A stretch of 64,000 bases of DNA, taken from NCBI RefSeq assembly GCF_009208775.1, contig NZ_WFLM01000001.1, positions 847,325 through 911,324 on the forward strand, given 5' to 3'. Positions 8,434 through 18,134 of this stretch are shown here, piece by piece. The notes below the pieces were generated by a model. It was not told the DNA's origin, made no database searches, and saw only the letters and a program-made list of their open reading frames with translations. Each line of letters opens with the position of its first letter. Position 1 is the first letter of the stretch. Source of the DNA: Silvanigrella paludirubra. Its GTDB lineage: Bacteria; Bdellovibrionota_B; Oligoflexia; Silvanigrellales; Silvanigrellaceae. The translations under genes were made by a program, and so were the position numbers.

Positions 8434-10143
8434 GTGAAAGATTTAATCCCTCAAAAAAATGTCTCACCCGAAATCCGATCAAATATTGCCCAACTTGCGA
8501 TTTGGACAAGGAAATTTTCGGGGCCTTTACACCGCGCACAAAATACAAGTTTACAAAAAATCACGGCATCCGAACACGGCCAACTCATATTATCATTATA
8601 TAAACCGGGCGATGATAGAAGCACGGTTTTGTTAAGTATGAAAAAAGGGGAAAGTGGAATTTCCACAACCCATTTAAAGCCTTTACCATTAAAACAGCCA
8701 AATTCAATCGTTCAAATTGCAAGGAAGTATATTCATGGAAGAAAAATAATTTCATCTTATGCAGCCATGTCTCCTATTTGTATAATTTTAGAATTTGGAG
8801 AACCAAATAAACAACTCGAAAATTATGATGAAATTTTAGAGGGTCCAAATGTACTTATTTTAGACTTAGACTCCAAACCTCCAAGAATCATATTAGCAAA
8901 AAAATATGATAAAATTCCAAATCGTTACGTTACGGATTGTGGAAATCATTTTTCTCAAGGTGAACCTTTTTTTGAAAGTTGGTGTGAATGGAGTGAAGAT
9001 AATACAAAAACAAAAAAAAGAGCTTGTTTTTTATATCCCATTATATCTTACTGCCCTATGCCTCAGCCAGAAGAGAATATAGAGAAAAAAATAGCAGATA
9101 CCTCACCAATACCAATAATTAAAACAAATAAAAATATCTCTACAAGTTCTCCAACAACTCTAACATCTGCATTAGAAATTTTGCCAACTCATATTCGTAG
9201 ATCTGCTCGAACAAAGTTACAATTTTTAGCAAGAAGAATAACAAAACAAAAAATAGATTTACCTGATAACAACGAAATATCTAGATTACAAAAACAAAGT
9301 GAAGGATTAAAAACCAATTTATACTTATGGCCTGCCCATTCTTTAATTTGGTATGTTCCACCACAATTTATTGAAGAATTTGGAATGCCTGCTTTTTATT
9401 CATTAAAAAAACATGAAAAACCAGGAGATATTTTAAATAAAATTCATCATGAAATTGACATTTTAAAAAGACGTAAACAAGAATTAACAGTTAGAATTGC
9501 TGAAAGTATTCAAGCAGAATACGATTTTCAAAAATTAATTTCTGATAGCGCAGATGAATTAAAGTTTTTTATTGATAAATACACAAATGAAAATTTTCAT
9601 TTGCAAAAAGACTCTAGTAAATTTTCAAAATACGTCTTAGATTTAATATTAGAAAAAGAAGAACTTCCTTCTGTTTCAAAACTATGCGGAACACTAGATA
9701 TTTCATTGACTGAAGGAAAACAAGAAAAGAAAATTCGAGATGAAAAAGAGGGGCGACTTCCTTTTCGAGTTTATTTTTCATCAACGGGCGAATTTATTCG
9801 TGTTTCAAAATCTGCTGAAGATGGTGATAAAATGATAAAAATGATGCCATCAAATCATACCTGGCTTCACGTTCTTACAGGAGAAGGGAGCCATGTTTGG
9901 CTTGAAAAACCAAAAGGTGGAAAAAAAGCTTCGCAACAAGCAATTAGAGAAGCCTCTATTTTAGCAGTACACCATTCAAAACATAGTCGAGCACAGAGTG
10001 CTGAAATACAAATTGCCACTCGAGGCGATATTGAAAAAAGAAAAAATCTTGCCCCAGGTAAAGTTCTTGTCCGTAGATGCGAAACAATGCTAATAAAATA
10101 TGACAATTCAGAACTTCAAAAATTAACAGCAGGTACACAGTGA
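8434..10143 (+). CDS. NFACT-family protein (divergent RqcH/FbpA-like)
   Basis: 569 residues starting at GTG 8434, with AGGAAG upstream. The C-terminal part (about 440-560) is a clear NFACT-R domain: FRVYFSSTGEFIRVSKSAED, then HTWLHVLTGEGSHVWL, an array of basic residues (KHSKHSRAQSAEIQ) and the closing KVLVRR. A helical central part (about 325-385) fits the coiled coil. The first 130 residues align loosely with NFACT-N (ARKYIHGRKIISSY, IILEFG). In RqcH this family binds stalled 60S/50S-type large subunits and adds alanine tails. The Asp-Arg pair needed for that appears absent here, where SPICIILEF stands. The stop overlaps the next gene's GTG by four bases, so it is coupled to glycosyltransferase synthesis. 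Confidence 0.75.
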   Translation: MKDLIPQKNVSPEIRSNIAQLAIWTRKFSGPLHRAQNTSLQKITASEHGQLILSLYKPGDDRSTVLLSMKKGESGISTTHLKPLPLKQPNSIVQIARKYIHGRKIISSYAAMSPICIILEFGEPNKQLENYDEILEGPNVLILDLDSKPPRIILAKKYDKIPNRYVTDCGNHFSQGEPFFESWCEWSEDNTKTKKRACFLYPIISYCPMPQPEENIEKKIADTSPIPIIKTNKNISTSSPTTLTSALEILPTHIRRSARTKLQFLARRITKQKIDLPDNNEISRLQKQSEGLKTNLYLWPAHSLIWYVPPQFIEEFGMPAFYSLKKHEKPGDILNKIHHEIDILKRRKQELTVRIAESIQAEYDFQKLISDSADELKFFIDKYTNENFHLQKDSSKFSKYVLDLILEKEELPSVSKLCGTLDISLTEGKQEKKIRDEKEGRLPFRVYFSSTGEFIRVSKSAEDGDKMIKMMPSNHTWLHVLTGEGSHVWLEKPKGGKKASQQAIREASILAVHHSKHSRAQSAEIQIATRGDIEKRKNLAPGKVLVRRCETMLIKYDNSELQKLTAGTQ

Positions 10144-11315
10144 ATCATAATGATAAAGAGCATTTTCAATTACAAACCCAAAATTTTAAAGTTGCTATCG
10201 TTCATGATTGGATGTTTTCTCGTAGAGGTGGAGAACGAGTCTTAGAACAAATTTTAAATCTTTTTCCACAAGCAGATTTTTATTATTTATTTGGAAAACC
10301 AAAAGAAGTTTTAAAATTAAAGCATGCACATAAATTTATTCCTTCTTTTCTTTCTAAAATTCCATTTATTGAAAAGCTTTACAAGTTACTTTTACCCATG
10401 TTACCTATTGCTGCAGAAAGTTTTGATTTATCAAATTATGATCTTATTATTTCTAGTAGCAGTTGTGTCGCAAAAGGAATTATTCCACCACCACTAGCAA
10501 TACATATTTCCTATATTCATAGCCCAATGCGTTACGCTTGGGATCAAGAACACCGTTACTTTAGCAAAGCTCCTAAATTTTCGCGCCCTTTGGAAATCTT
10601 AAGACGATTTTTGTTAAATCGCCTGCGCATTTGGGATGTAACATCTGCTGTTCGAATTGATAAAATGATTACAAATAGTAATTTTGTTGCGAGAAGATGT
10701 GCTTTATACTACGGTAAAACTCCTGAGGTTGTTTATCCTCCAATAAATATTAAATTTTTTAACATTGCAAATCAAAAAGAAGTTTACTCATCTCAAAAAA
10801 GAAAAGTACTCTTATTTGGCGCATGGACTCCTTATAAAAAAATGTATGAAAGCCTAAAAATATTATTAGAAAATGGAATTCCTGTTATTGCAGCAGGTCA
10901 AGGCTCTGAATTATTAAAAGCTCAAAAAGATTTTTCGAAAAAAGTAACATTTTATATTAATCCTAAAGACGATGAAATTCCAAATATTTATTCACAAGCC
11001 CATACCCTTTTATTTCCCGCAATCGAAGATTTTGGTATTGTTCCCTTAGAAGCTACAGCAGCTGGTTTGTGGGTTGTTGCACCAAATCAAGGAGGAACAA
11101 AAGAAACCGTTATTAATAACGTAACAGGATTTACGTTTGATGAATCTTCAAAAGAATCTATGATAAATGCTGTAAAATTATCATTAAAAAAAGAAATCAC
11201 TTTAACAGATAAAAATAATATGTTCTCACAAGTTGAGAAATTTTCAGAAGAAATATTTCAAAAGAAATTCACAAAAACTGTTTTAGAATCAATTCAAAAC
11301 GCAAAAGGATTTTAG
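10140..11315 (+). CDS. Family 4 glycosyltransferase (WbaZ-like)
   Basis: 391 residues starting at GTG 10140, which overlaps the TGA of the gene before. It has the two Rossmann domains of GT-B enzymes. The N-terminal part has VAIVHDWMFSRRGGERVLE (glycine loop) and IHISYIHSPMRYAWD, a signature of WbaZ-type mannosyltransferases. The C-terminal domain has KVLLFGAWTPYKK and the nucleotide-sugar motif FPAIEDFGIVPLEATAAG with the paired glutamates. It probably adds a sugar to a lipid-linked intermediate at the inner face of the membrane. The next gene, 3 bp downstream, is the initiating sugar-phosphate transferase, so the pair belongs to exopolysaccharide, capsule or O-antigen synthesis. No polymerase or flippase is nearby. 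Confidence 0.9.
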   Translation: MNHNDKEHFQLQTQNFKVAIVHDWMFSRRGGERVLEQILNLFPQADFYYLFGKPKEVLKLKHAHKFIPSFLSKIPFIEKLYKLLLPMLPIAAESFDLSNYDLIISSSSCVAKGIIPPPLAIHISYIHSPMRYAWDQEHRYFSKAPKFSRPLEILRRFLLNRLRIWDVTSAVRIDKMITNSNFVARRCALYYGKTPEVVYPPINIKFFNIANQKEVYSSQKRKVLLFGAWTPYKKMYESLKILLENGIPVIAAGQGSELLKAQKDFSKKVTFYINPKDDEIPNIYSQAHTLLFPAIEDFGIVPLEATAAGLWVVAPNQGGTKETVINNVTGFTFDESSKESMINAVKLSLKKEITLTDKNNMFSQVEKFSEEIFQKKFTKTVLESIQNAKGF

Positions 11316-11318
11316 ATA

Positions 11319-12683
11319 ATGATTCTTAGTAGACACGCTGAAAAGTTGAATATTTACAGGGCAATTATTGATATATTAATAATTACTATTTCATGGATTC
11401 TAGCTTTTATAATACGTTTTAATTTTGAAATAATAGCTTTAACAAAAGGACCAGATACACTCTTTAATTATTTAAGACTATTGCCTTTATTATTATTATG
11501 CTATTTCTTTATATTTTTGACCTCAGGAATGTATAAAAAAAGTCTTGTTAAAAAAAGAATTTGGGATGAAAATTTTCAATTAGCCAAGAATCACACCATT
11601 TCTTTTTTTATTTTTGTTACTCTTTCTTTTTTTATATATGAACATCGTTATTCAAGATTAACTTTATTTATTTTTTTCTTTTTAATCCCAATTATGCTTC
11701 CACTTGGCAGGAGTATAATCCGAAAATGGAATCGATTTTATTTAAAATTTAAAAATTCAAAAAAGAAAGTAATTATTATAGGGACAGGTCCAAGTTCTGA
11801 AAAACTAGCAAAAACGATTGATGCCAGATCAGACTGGAATCTTCAACTAATTTCTTGTCACTCCTTTTCTGAAATTAACATTGTCGACAAATATTTAAAA
11901 ACAGGTGCTGTTGATCTTGTTTTTATTGTCCCAAGTGCAAGCGAAACAATTCAGGTTAATGAAATATATAAACATTTAGATAAAAATCTTTCCGATATAT
12001 TTTTAATTCCTTATTTAGGAGAAAAAATATTCTTTGAACCTACCCCTATTCAATTTGAGGGAATAACTGCACTAGCTTTAAATTCATCTGGTTTAGAAAG
12101 CTATGGTTTGTTCTTAAAAAGATTATTTGATATTGTTTTTTCTTTTACATTTATTCTGGTCTTTTCTCCTGTTTATTTAATATGTGCATTATTAGTTCGT
12201 CTCAGTAGTCCAGGCCCTATTTTTTTTAAACAGGAACGTATGGGTCTCGATGGTAAAAAATTTTATTGCATTAAATATCGAGGAATGTATGTAAATGCAG
12301 AAGAAAAAAGCGGTCCGGTATGGGCAAAATCTAATGATGATAGAACAACTCCAATTGGAAAATGGTTAAGAAAAACAAGTCTCGATGAAATTCCTCAGTT
12401 CTTTAATGTATTAAAGGGCGAAATGAGTGTTGTCGGTCCAAGACCAGAGCGTCCTGTATTTGTAGATAACTTTAAAGATCAAATTCCTGGCTATATGCTT
12501 CGACATAAAGTGAAGGCTGGAATTACAGGTTGGGCTCAAATTAACGGCTGGAGAGGAAATACGTCTTTAGAAAAAAGAATTGAATGCGATCTTTGGTATA
12601 TTCAAAATTGGAATATTTGGCTTGATCTCAAAATAGTAATGCTCACACCTGCTAAAGGGCTTATTCACCCGAATGCTTATTAA
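11319..12683 (+). CDS. Exopolysaccharide polyprenyl-phosphate sugar transferase (WcaJ/WbaP type)
   Basis: 454 residues. The first half holds about four membrane helices (14-34, 49-70, 90-106, 113-130), followed by a nucleotide-binding-like CoA_binding_3 segment (VIIIGTGPSSEKLAKTI). A further helix near 265-290 leads into the catalytic bacterial sugar transferase domain. That domain shows SSPGPIFFKQERMGLDGKKF, then TPIGKWLRKTSLDEIPQFFN, then GEMSVVGPRPERP, the conserved catalytic block. The enzyme moves a hexose-1-phosphate from a nucleotide sugar to undecaprenyl phosphate, the first step of polysaccharide assembly. It is transcribed with the GT4 gene 3 bp upstream. The sugar is not determined. 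Confidence 0.93.
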   Translation: MILSRHAEKLNIYRAIIDILIITISWILAFIIRFNFEIIALTKGPDTLFNYLRLLPLLLLCYFFIFLTSGMYKKSLVKKRIWDENFQLAKNHTISFFIFVTLSFFIYEHRYSRLTLFIFFFLIPIMLPLGRSIIRKWNRFYLKFKNSKKKVIIIGTGPSSEKLAKTIDARSDWNLQLISCHSFSEINIVDKYLKTGAVDLVFIVPSASETIQVNEIYKHLDKNLSDIFLIPYLGEKIFFEPTPIQFEGITALALNSSGLESYGLFLKRLFDIVFSFTFILVFSPVYLICALLVRLSSPGPIFFKQERMGLDGKKFYCIKYRGMYVNAEEKSGPVWAKSNDDRTTPIGKWLRKTSLDEIPQFFNVLKGEMSVVGPRPERPVFVDNFKDQIPGYMLRHKVKAGITGWAQINGWRGNTSLEKRIECDLWYIQNWNIWLDLKIVMLTPAKGLIHPNAY

Positions 12684-12768
12684 GAGCAACTTTCTTGGTA
12701 ACAAAGTCAATTTCTGATAAACTCATTTTTAAACCACTTTTGTTTTTTAAGCGCATTTGGAGATAAAA

Positions 12769-13926
12769 ATGAACTCTACATCAGCACCTAAAAGTCCAAC
12801 AGCGCCTTCTCCTTCTTCTAAAAAATTATTTCAAATAGTAGCTTCACCAGATGGCATGGAAGCCTATATTCCTGGCAAAACACAAATTGAACAAGATGTT
12901 GCAAAACTAAATTATGATCAGCTTTGCGCGTATCTTTTGAAATTAGGTTATGCAATAAAACCAACTCAAAAAGTATTTGATGAATTAGTAAAATGTGCAA
13001 ATTCCAATATACGGCATTTTGAAACAAATTTTATTATTTTAAAAGGGACGCCTTATACTCCAGCAAAACCAGCAACAATAAAATGGCTTAATCCTCCAAC
13101 AATTCCCAAAGATCTTGTTAGGCCAGGTATTCCATTTGGTATTATTAAACAAGCCACAGACACCGCACTTGCTAAAACAATTTATGGACAGGAATTACCA
13201 AATTTAAATCCCGTAGGAGCTGAAAAGGTAGAGGAAAAAAAGATTATCACAACCCACAACGATTTTACGGTAGATAAAAACGGCGAAATTAAATCGGCTA
13301 AAGGTGGTCAAGCAGTCATTCAAAGTGACGGCAAAATTGATTTTCTCGATTTTTATACAGTAAAAGACGTACGCCCCGATCAATACCATAAAGTTGATTT
13401 TCCATGCAATGTTATTGTTAAATGCGAACTTCAAGGAAATCTAAATTGGAATGTGGAAGGCGATTTAACTGTAGAACAGTTTTGGACAGCAGCTGGGATT
13501 CATGTAAAAGGAAATGTGATTGCAAAAAGTGGTATCCAGTTAAACAATGCAAGCGATGAAAATAAAGCCATTCGTATTCAAGGAAATTTAGAAGCAGTTT
13601 TTATTCAATCAAGTTGTTTTATTGTTGAGGGTAACATAAAAGTAGAAAAGGCAATTCTAGCTTCCAGGCTTGTCACCAACGGAAATTTAGAGTGTATAGG
13701 AGACCCAGGTAAAATTACGGGTTCCGAACTTATTATGAATAAAGGAACTATACATGCTAAAAATATTGGCAGTGAAAAAGAAAAACCAACTTATGTTAAA
13801 TATCTTTCAGAAGAAAGTGCTAAAAATTCTAAAGTAGAAGCGCTTTCGGAAGGAACTAGAATTCAAATTCGCAAGTCGAATATTATTATTAAGTTTACGC
13901 AACCATGGCCCCCACCTACATCATAG
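12769..13926 (+). CDS. FapA-like (DUF342) polymer/beta-helix protein
   Basis: 385 residues from ATG 12769, which has TTTGGAGA at a good distance; an upstream TTG at 12757 is unlikely. A short Pro/Ser-rich start is followed by about 100 residues of mixed structure. A right-handed beta-helix-like region (about 200-340) follows, in which VxGxx steps recur (LQGNLNWNVEGDLTVE, IHVKGNVIAKSGIQL, IRIQGNLEAVFIQ, FIVEGNIKVEKAIL). This is the FapA/DUF342 pattern. It has a distinct leading domain, as in other deltaproteobacterial relatives. Its role is unknown; members often act in cell-envelope or signalling contexts. It sits 85 bp after the sugar transferase and 14 bp before rlmD. Confidence 0.7.
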   Translation: MNSTSAPKSPTAPSPSSKKLFQIVASPDGMEAYIPGKTQIEQDVAKLNYDQLCAYLLKLGYAIKPTQKVFDELVKCANSNIRHFETNFIILKGTPYTPAKPATIKWLNPPTIPKDLVRPGIPFGIIKQATDTALAKTIYGQELPNLNPVGAEKVEEKKIITTHNDFTVDKNGEIKSAKGGQAVIQSDGKIDFLDFYTVKDVRPDQYHKVDFPCNVIVKCELQGNLNWNVEGDLTVEQFWTAAGIHVKGNVIAKSGIQLNNASDENKAIRIQGNLEAVFIQSSCFIVEGNIKVEKAILASRLVTNGNLECIGDPGKITGSELIMNKGTIHAKNIGSEKEKPTYVKYLSEESAKNSKVEALSEGTRIQIRKSNIIIKFTQPWPPPTS

Positions 13927-13940
13927 GTACAGTTAAATAA

Positions 13941-15341
13941 ATGCAAAAAAATAGAAATAGACAAAAATCATTTCATAAATCAAACCAAACACAAAATAAC
14001 CCAAAAAAATTTGATAAAGAAACAATTGAAACTTTTGCCTTAGCAACAGATGGCAGAGCAATCGGTAGAAGTGAAGATAATGTTGTTGTTTTTGTAAAGA
14101 ATATGCTCCCAAATGAAAAAGCAAAAGTTGAAATTATTTCAAAAAAATCTAATTATAAAAATGCTTTATTGTATAAGCTAGAATCTTCTTCTCCTCATCG
14201 AGTTGAACCTCCGTGTATTTATGATTCTCAATGTGGCGGTTGTCAGTTACAATATATTTCCCAAAATATGCAGACAGAATATAAAACAATGTGGTTTTTT
14301 GAAACCTTAAAACGAATTGGAAAATGGAACGAAACGTTTATAAAAGAATCTGAAAAAATGATTTCTATTGTTTTTTTAAAACGTGAACATTACCGCAGAA
14401 GAGTTCGTTTTCATTTTGACGGGAAAAATCTAGGTTTTAAACAAAACAGCTCTAATAAAGTAATTAATATTGAAAAATGTTTAATAACTTCTGAAAAAAT
14501 AAATCAAAAAATTAGTTTTATAAAAAATAATTTAATAAAATCTTTTAAAGAATCGCAAGAAAAATTTTTTGAATGCGAGATTGAAGTAACAGAAAGCGAT
14601 GATGATAAAATTATTCTTTTTGTTGCCAATTTGACTATAGAAAACCAAAAAAACAAAGATAATAGTTTAAAAATACTTGAAAAAAATCTTGAAATATACA
14701 ATGAACAATCTATTCATTTAAAACACCCGGAATTACCAAGATTTAAATTAAAAAAACAAAGTTTTGTTCAACCTCATATTGATTGTATAAAATATTATTA
14801 TGAGCACATAAAAGATAATATTGATCAATTCCTTGAAAAAAATGCAAATAAATTAAATAAAATAACGGCCTGGGATTTATATTCGGGAGCTGGAGTCTTT
14901 ACTTCTATTCCTTATTTTTCTGCTAAAAGGCATCAAGTTGAAATAGAATGTATTGGTGTGGAAGGAATTAAAGAAGCAATTGACTCCCTAAATTATAACC
15001 ATAAAAACTTTCCTATTAAAGGTGTTGTTCAAGATGTAGAGCTTTTTATTGAAAACCAGTTTCAAAATAAAATTAAAAATCCAGACGTATTCCAAGGTGC
15101 TTCTATCATTATTCTTGATCCACCAAGATCAGGATGCGGAATTGCTACCATGCAAAAAATTGTTGAAGTTTGTAGTAAAAAATCTCTTGTTCTTTACCTT
15201 GCTTGTGATCCTGCTAGTTTTGCACGTGATACGAGAGTATTACTCGAGGGTGGCTTTAAAATAAAGAATTTGAGTTTATTCGATTCTTTTGGTCATACCA
15301 TTCACTATGAAGTTTTAGGATGCTTTGAGAAAAGCTTTTAA
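13941..15341 (+). CDS. rlmD: 23S rRNA (uracil-5-)-methyltransferase, RlmD/RumA type
   Basis: 466 residues. A TRAM-like RNA-binding region starts the protein (about 25-85). Four cysteines for the [4Fe-4S] cluster are present at 92, 98, 101 and 179 (CIYDSQCGGC and EKCLIT), with spacing close to E. coli RumA. The SAM-binding methyltransferase domain follows (AWDLYSGAGVFT, then ILDPPRSGCG). The nucleophile Cys422 lies in YLACDPASFARD, and the proton-abstracting Glu457 is 35 residues later in HYEVL, as in the family. The 13 or so first residues are Lys/Asn/Gln-rich and may be disordered. Which uridine (U1939, U747 or a tRNA site) is modified cannot be read from the sequence; RlmD is the best guess. 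Confidence 0.85.
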   Translation: MQKNRNRQKSFHKSNQTQNNPKKFDKETIETFALATDGRAIGRSEDNVVVFVKNMLPNEKAKVEIISKKSNYKNALLYKLESSSPHRVEPPCIYDSQCGGCQLQYISQNMQTEYKTMWFFETLKRIGKWNETFIKESEKMISIVFLKREHYRRRVRFHFDGKNLGFKQNSSNKVINIEKCLITSEKINQKISFIKNNLIKSFKESQEKFFECEIEVTESDDDKIILFVANLTIENQKNKDNSLKILEKNLEIYNEQSIHLKHPELPRFKLKKQSFVQPHIDCIKYYYEHIKDNIDQFLEKNANKLNKITAWDLYSGAGVFTSIPYFSAKRHQVEIECIGVEGIKEAIDSLNYNHKNFPIKGVVQDVELFIENQFQNKIKNPDVFQGASIIILDPPRSGCGIATMQKIVEVCSKKSLVLYLACDPASFARDTRVLLEGGFKIKNLSLFDSFGHTIHYEVLGCFEKSF

Positions 15342-15359
15342 TTACGGAAATATAAAAAA

Positions 15360-16745
15360 ATGAAAAATTCACTTAAACAAATTTTTATTTGTTCTTCTTG
15401 TGGCTCCATTCATCCTAAATGGTTAGGCAAATGCCCTGATTGTGAAGCTTGGAATTCCATACACGAAGAAACCGTAACTAAATCTCAAAATACCCATTAC
15501 CAACATGGTAACAAAGCCGAGGTTTTTCCTTTACCTAAAATACAAGAAAAAGAAGAAAGAAGAGTTTTTTGTGGCGTTCCCGAACTCGATCGGGTTTTAG
15601 GAGGCGGCCTCGTTATTGGAAGTCTTGTATTATTAAGCGGTGATCCCGGAATTGGAAAATCGACTCTTCTATTGCAGGCATTAAATGGATTAGCTCAAAG
15701 GGGCTATAAAGTTCTTTATGCAAGCGGTGAAGAAAGTTGTACTCAAATAAAATTAAGAGCAGAACGACTTGGTTCTCTTCATATGAATATTTTAGTTACA
15801 AATGAAACCAATATCCACGCTATTCTTGAAGCTGCAAAGCAAACAAAGCCACACGTTCTCGTCGTAGATTCCATACAAACTGTTTACAATCCTGAATTGC
15901 CTGGAAGCCCTGGGAACGTAAGTCAAATAAGGGAATGTGCAAATTTAATTATGCAAACGGCAAAAGGACAAAATATTTCTACATTTGTCATTGGGCACGT
16001 TACAAAAGATGGAGCCATAGCAGGACCTAAAGTTCTTGAGCACTTAGTTGATACCGTTATGCACCTTGAAGGAGATAGCAATAGCGGTTACCGCATATTA
16101 AGAGCTCATAAAAATCGTTTTGGATCCACTGGTGAAATTGGTGTTTTTGCAATGCAAGGGCATGGATTAATCGATATCCCAAACCCAAGTGCTGTTTTTT
16201 TAGATGAAAATAAAAAAGAATGCGAAGGTGCTGCTATATCAGTAAGCATGGAAGGAACTAGACCCATCCTTATAGAAGTTCAAGTTTTAGTTGGTAAGAC
16301 CTCTTTTGCCTCTCCTAGAAGACTTGCGACCGGATTTGACACCAATCGTTTTACAATATTATTAGCTGTGCTTGAAAAACGAGCTGGTTTATATTTATCC
16401 AACTTAGATATCTACGCTAATGTAACAGGCGGGTTTAAAATTTATGAGACCGCTATCGATCTTGCAACAGCAGCCGCTGTTGCATCGAGTTTATTTAACA
16501 AATCGTTGCCTTCAAAAACAGCATATTTTGGAGAAGTAAGTTTATCTGGAGAAGTCCGCATGGTAAATCATGCATTATCCCGCATTCAAGAAGCACAAAA
16601 ATTAGGGTTCGAGAAAATATATGTTCCCTTAAGAAACTATCAAATGGAAAAAGAACATATTTTAAAATTATTAGATAAATCAGAACGACCCTTTTTTATT
16701 ATTCCAGTTGAAACCGTTAATGAAGTTGTGCGATTTGATTATTAA
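15360..16745 (+). CDS. radA: DNA repair protein RadA
   Basis: 461 residues. The N-terminal zinc ribbon uses Cys11, Cys14, Cys25 and Cys28 (CSSCG, then KCPDC). The RecA-like ATPase core has Walker A GDPGIGKST (94-102) and Walker B VLVVDSIQT. The RadA-specific KNRFG motif is at about 251-255. The C-terminal Lon-like domain includes GGFKIYETAIDLATAAAVAS and GEVSLSGEVR. RadA is a DNA-unwinding motor for branch migration in recombination and for template switching. Length and domain order are those of a complete protein. It follows rlmD by 18 bp. Downstream there is a weak A/T hairpin but no convincing terminator. Confidence 0.97.
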   Translation: MKNSLKQIFICSSCGSIHPKWLGKCPDCEAWNSIHEETVTKSQNTHYQHGNKAEVFPLPKIQEKEERRVFCGVPELDRVLGGGLVIGSLVLLSGDPGIGKSTLLLQALNGLAQRGYKVLYASGEESCTQIKLRAERLGSLHMNILVTNETNIHAILEAAKQTKPHVLVVDSIQTVYNPELPGSPGNVSQIRECANLIMQTAKGQNISTFVIGHVTKDGAIAGPKVLEHLVDTVMHLEGDSNSGYRILRAHKNRFGSTGEIGVFAMQGHGLIDIPNPSAVFLDENKKECEGAAISVSMEGTRPILIEVQVLVGKTSFASPRRLATGFDTNRFTILLAVLEKRAGLYLSNLDIYANVTGGFKIYETAIDLATAAAVASSLFNKSLPSKTAYFGEVSLSGEVRMVNHALSRIQEAQKLGFEKIYVPLRNYQMEKEHILKLLDKSERPFFIIPVETVNEVVRFDY

Positions 16746-16984
16746 TTCTAGTTATTTTTTTCATAAAAAAACAACTGTATATGAAAATTTTAATTTAATA
16801 AAAAACTTATAATTCATTATCATTTCAAACATTAAATTAAATAAAGTCAATTTTTTGAAAACAAATCTAAATATTTATTAAAAATTTGAATATATTTATG
16901 TCCAGAGAAAACGAAATTTTTTTCAATTTAAAAATTTTCGTATTTTATAATTCTCTTGATAAATTATTAAAAAGGAATTTGTTT

Positions 16985-18118
16985 ATGGACAGAAGAAAAA
17001 TTTTGAAATCTGCAATGTATGGACCTTTGCTTTATGGTTTGACGAAATTTGATTTTTTTGAAGCAAACGCAAATGATTTTTCTAAGCAAAATATTATTAC
17101 TGGAATTTGTAACGAAACAAAAGCAAATTTTATTGACAACATTGAATGTTTTGAAAAATATATGAATTATCGTCACGACGTAATTCAGTACTTTTCTATG
17201 TTTGATTATAGAAAAGATCCTGACATGGTTGTTCCATTTTTTACAACAATACCTACAACAATTTGGAACTCAGGAAAAATTCCTCTCATCACTTGGTATC
17301 CTTCAACTAGTAATATAGAACCAACTCCAAAAGATATTTGCAAAAAAATTTATACTGGTAAGTTTGATAACTACCTAGAGCGTTGTTGCACAGCGATATT
17401 AAATTATTTATCAAATACAACACCAAATCTTAATTTTGGAAAACCAAAAATTCTTATTCGTTTTGCGCATGAAATGAATATTCATTATAGACTTTATTCA
17501 AACCCAAGTGATTTCAAAAAAATGTGGTGTTATGTTTTTAAATTTTTTAGAGACAGAGGATTAAATAAAGATCGAGTTCTTTTTATATTTTCTCCAAACA
17601 GTATTGATTTAAATACTAGACCTTTTGAAGAATATTTCCCTGGAGATGATTTTATAGATTGGAATGGTGTCGACGGATATAATTGGGGAGGCAAAGGGGA
17701 TTGGGTATCATTTGCAGATATTTTTGAACCTGCTATGAAAAGAATAAGAAAAATTTCTAAAAAACCTTTATCCATTTGTGAGTTTGGAACAACAGCAAAG
17801 ACAGATAAAGGTGAAGACAATATAAGGAAACATAATTGGATAAAAGATGCTTTTAAATGGATAGAAAAACAAGAAAACTTAAAAAAATACAATTTAAAAA
17901 TGGCAATTTATTTTAATATTAATAAAATTAATGACATTGACTCAGGAATTTATCCCGATGAAATTTGTAATGTAGTTAATTTAAATTCTAACCAAATTAA
18001 TAAAATGGAAAGACTTAAAGATATTTACTTTAAAAACTTGGGTTACTCTAATTTTAATAGAAAATTACCTGAAAACTTTTTTTATGAAGAATGTGAATTA
18101 GAATCCATAGCAAAATAA
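16985..18118 (+). CDS. GH26-like glycoside hydrolase, exported
   Basis: I chose ATG 16985 (377 residues), preceded by AAGGAA at a good distance. An in-frame ATG at 16886 has no ribosome site and would bury the leader. The start MDRRKILKSAMYGPLLYGL resembles a twin-arginine leader, with two arginines ahead of a hydrophobic patch and no downstream lysine-rich start. The mature part fits the (beta/alpha)8 fold of family 26. The acid/base Glu163 is in IRFAHEMN, WNGVDGYNWGG is a sugar-platform motif, and the nucleophile Glu266 is in SICEFGTT. Family 26 enzymes hydrolyse mannans or related beta-glycans. It may trim an exopolysaccharide made by the transferases about 5 kb upstream, but that is inference. 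Confidence 0.78.
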   Translation: MDRRKILKSAMYGPLLYGLTKFDFFEANANDFSKQNIITGICNETKANFIDNIECFEKYMNYRHDVIQYFSMFDYRKDPDMVVPFFTTIPTTIWNSGKIPLITWYPSTSNIEPTPKDICKKIYTGKFDNYLERCCTAILNYLSNTTPNLNFGKPKILIRFAHEMNIHYRLYSNPSDFKKMWCYVFKFFRDRGLNKDRVLFIFSPNSIDLNTRPFEEYFPGDDFIDWNGVDGYNWGGKGDWVSFADIFEPAMKRIRKISKKPLSICEFGTTAKTDKGEDNIRKHNWIKDAFKWIEKQENLKKYNLKMAIYFNINKINDIDSGIYPDEICNVVNLNSNQINKMERLKDIYFKNLGYSNFNRKLPENFFYEECELESIAK

Positions 18119-18134
18119 TTTTATTAAAACATGG

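Noticed and set aside
16750-16776. AGTT-A-T7 / A7-C-AACT hairpin after radA
   Set aside because: Mostly A/T pairs with a mismatch and no T-run after it; in this AT-rich DNA such hairpins arise by chance.
17530-17892. 120-codon minus-strand open frame inside the GH26-like gene
   Set aside because: It is antisense to the catalytic core, including both glutamates, so it is a shadow of that gene.
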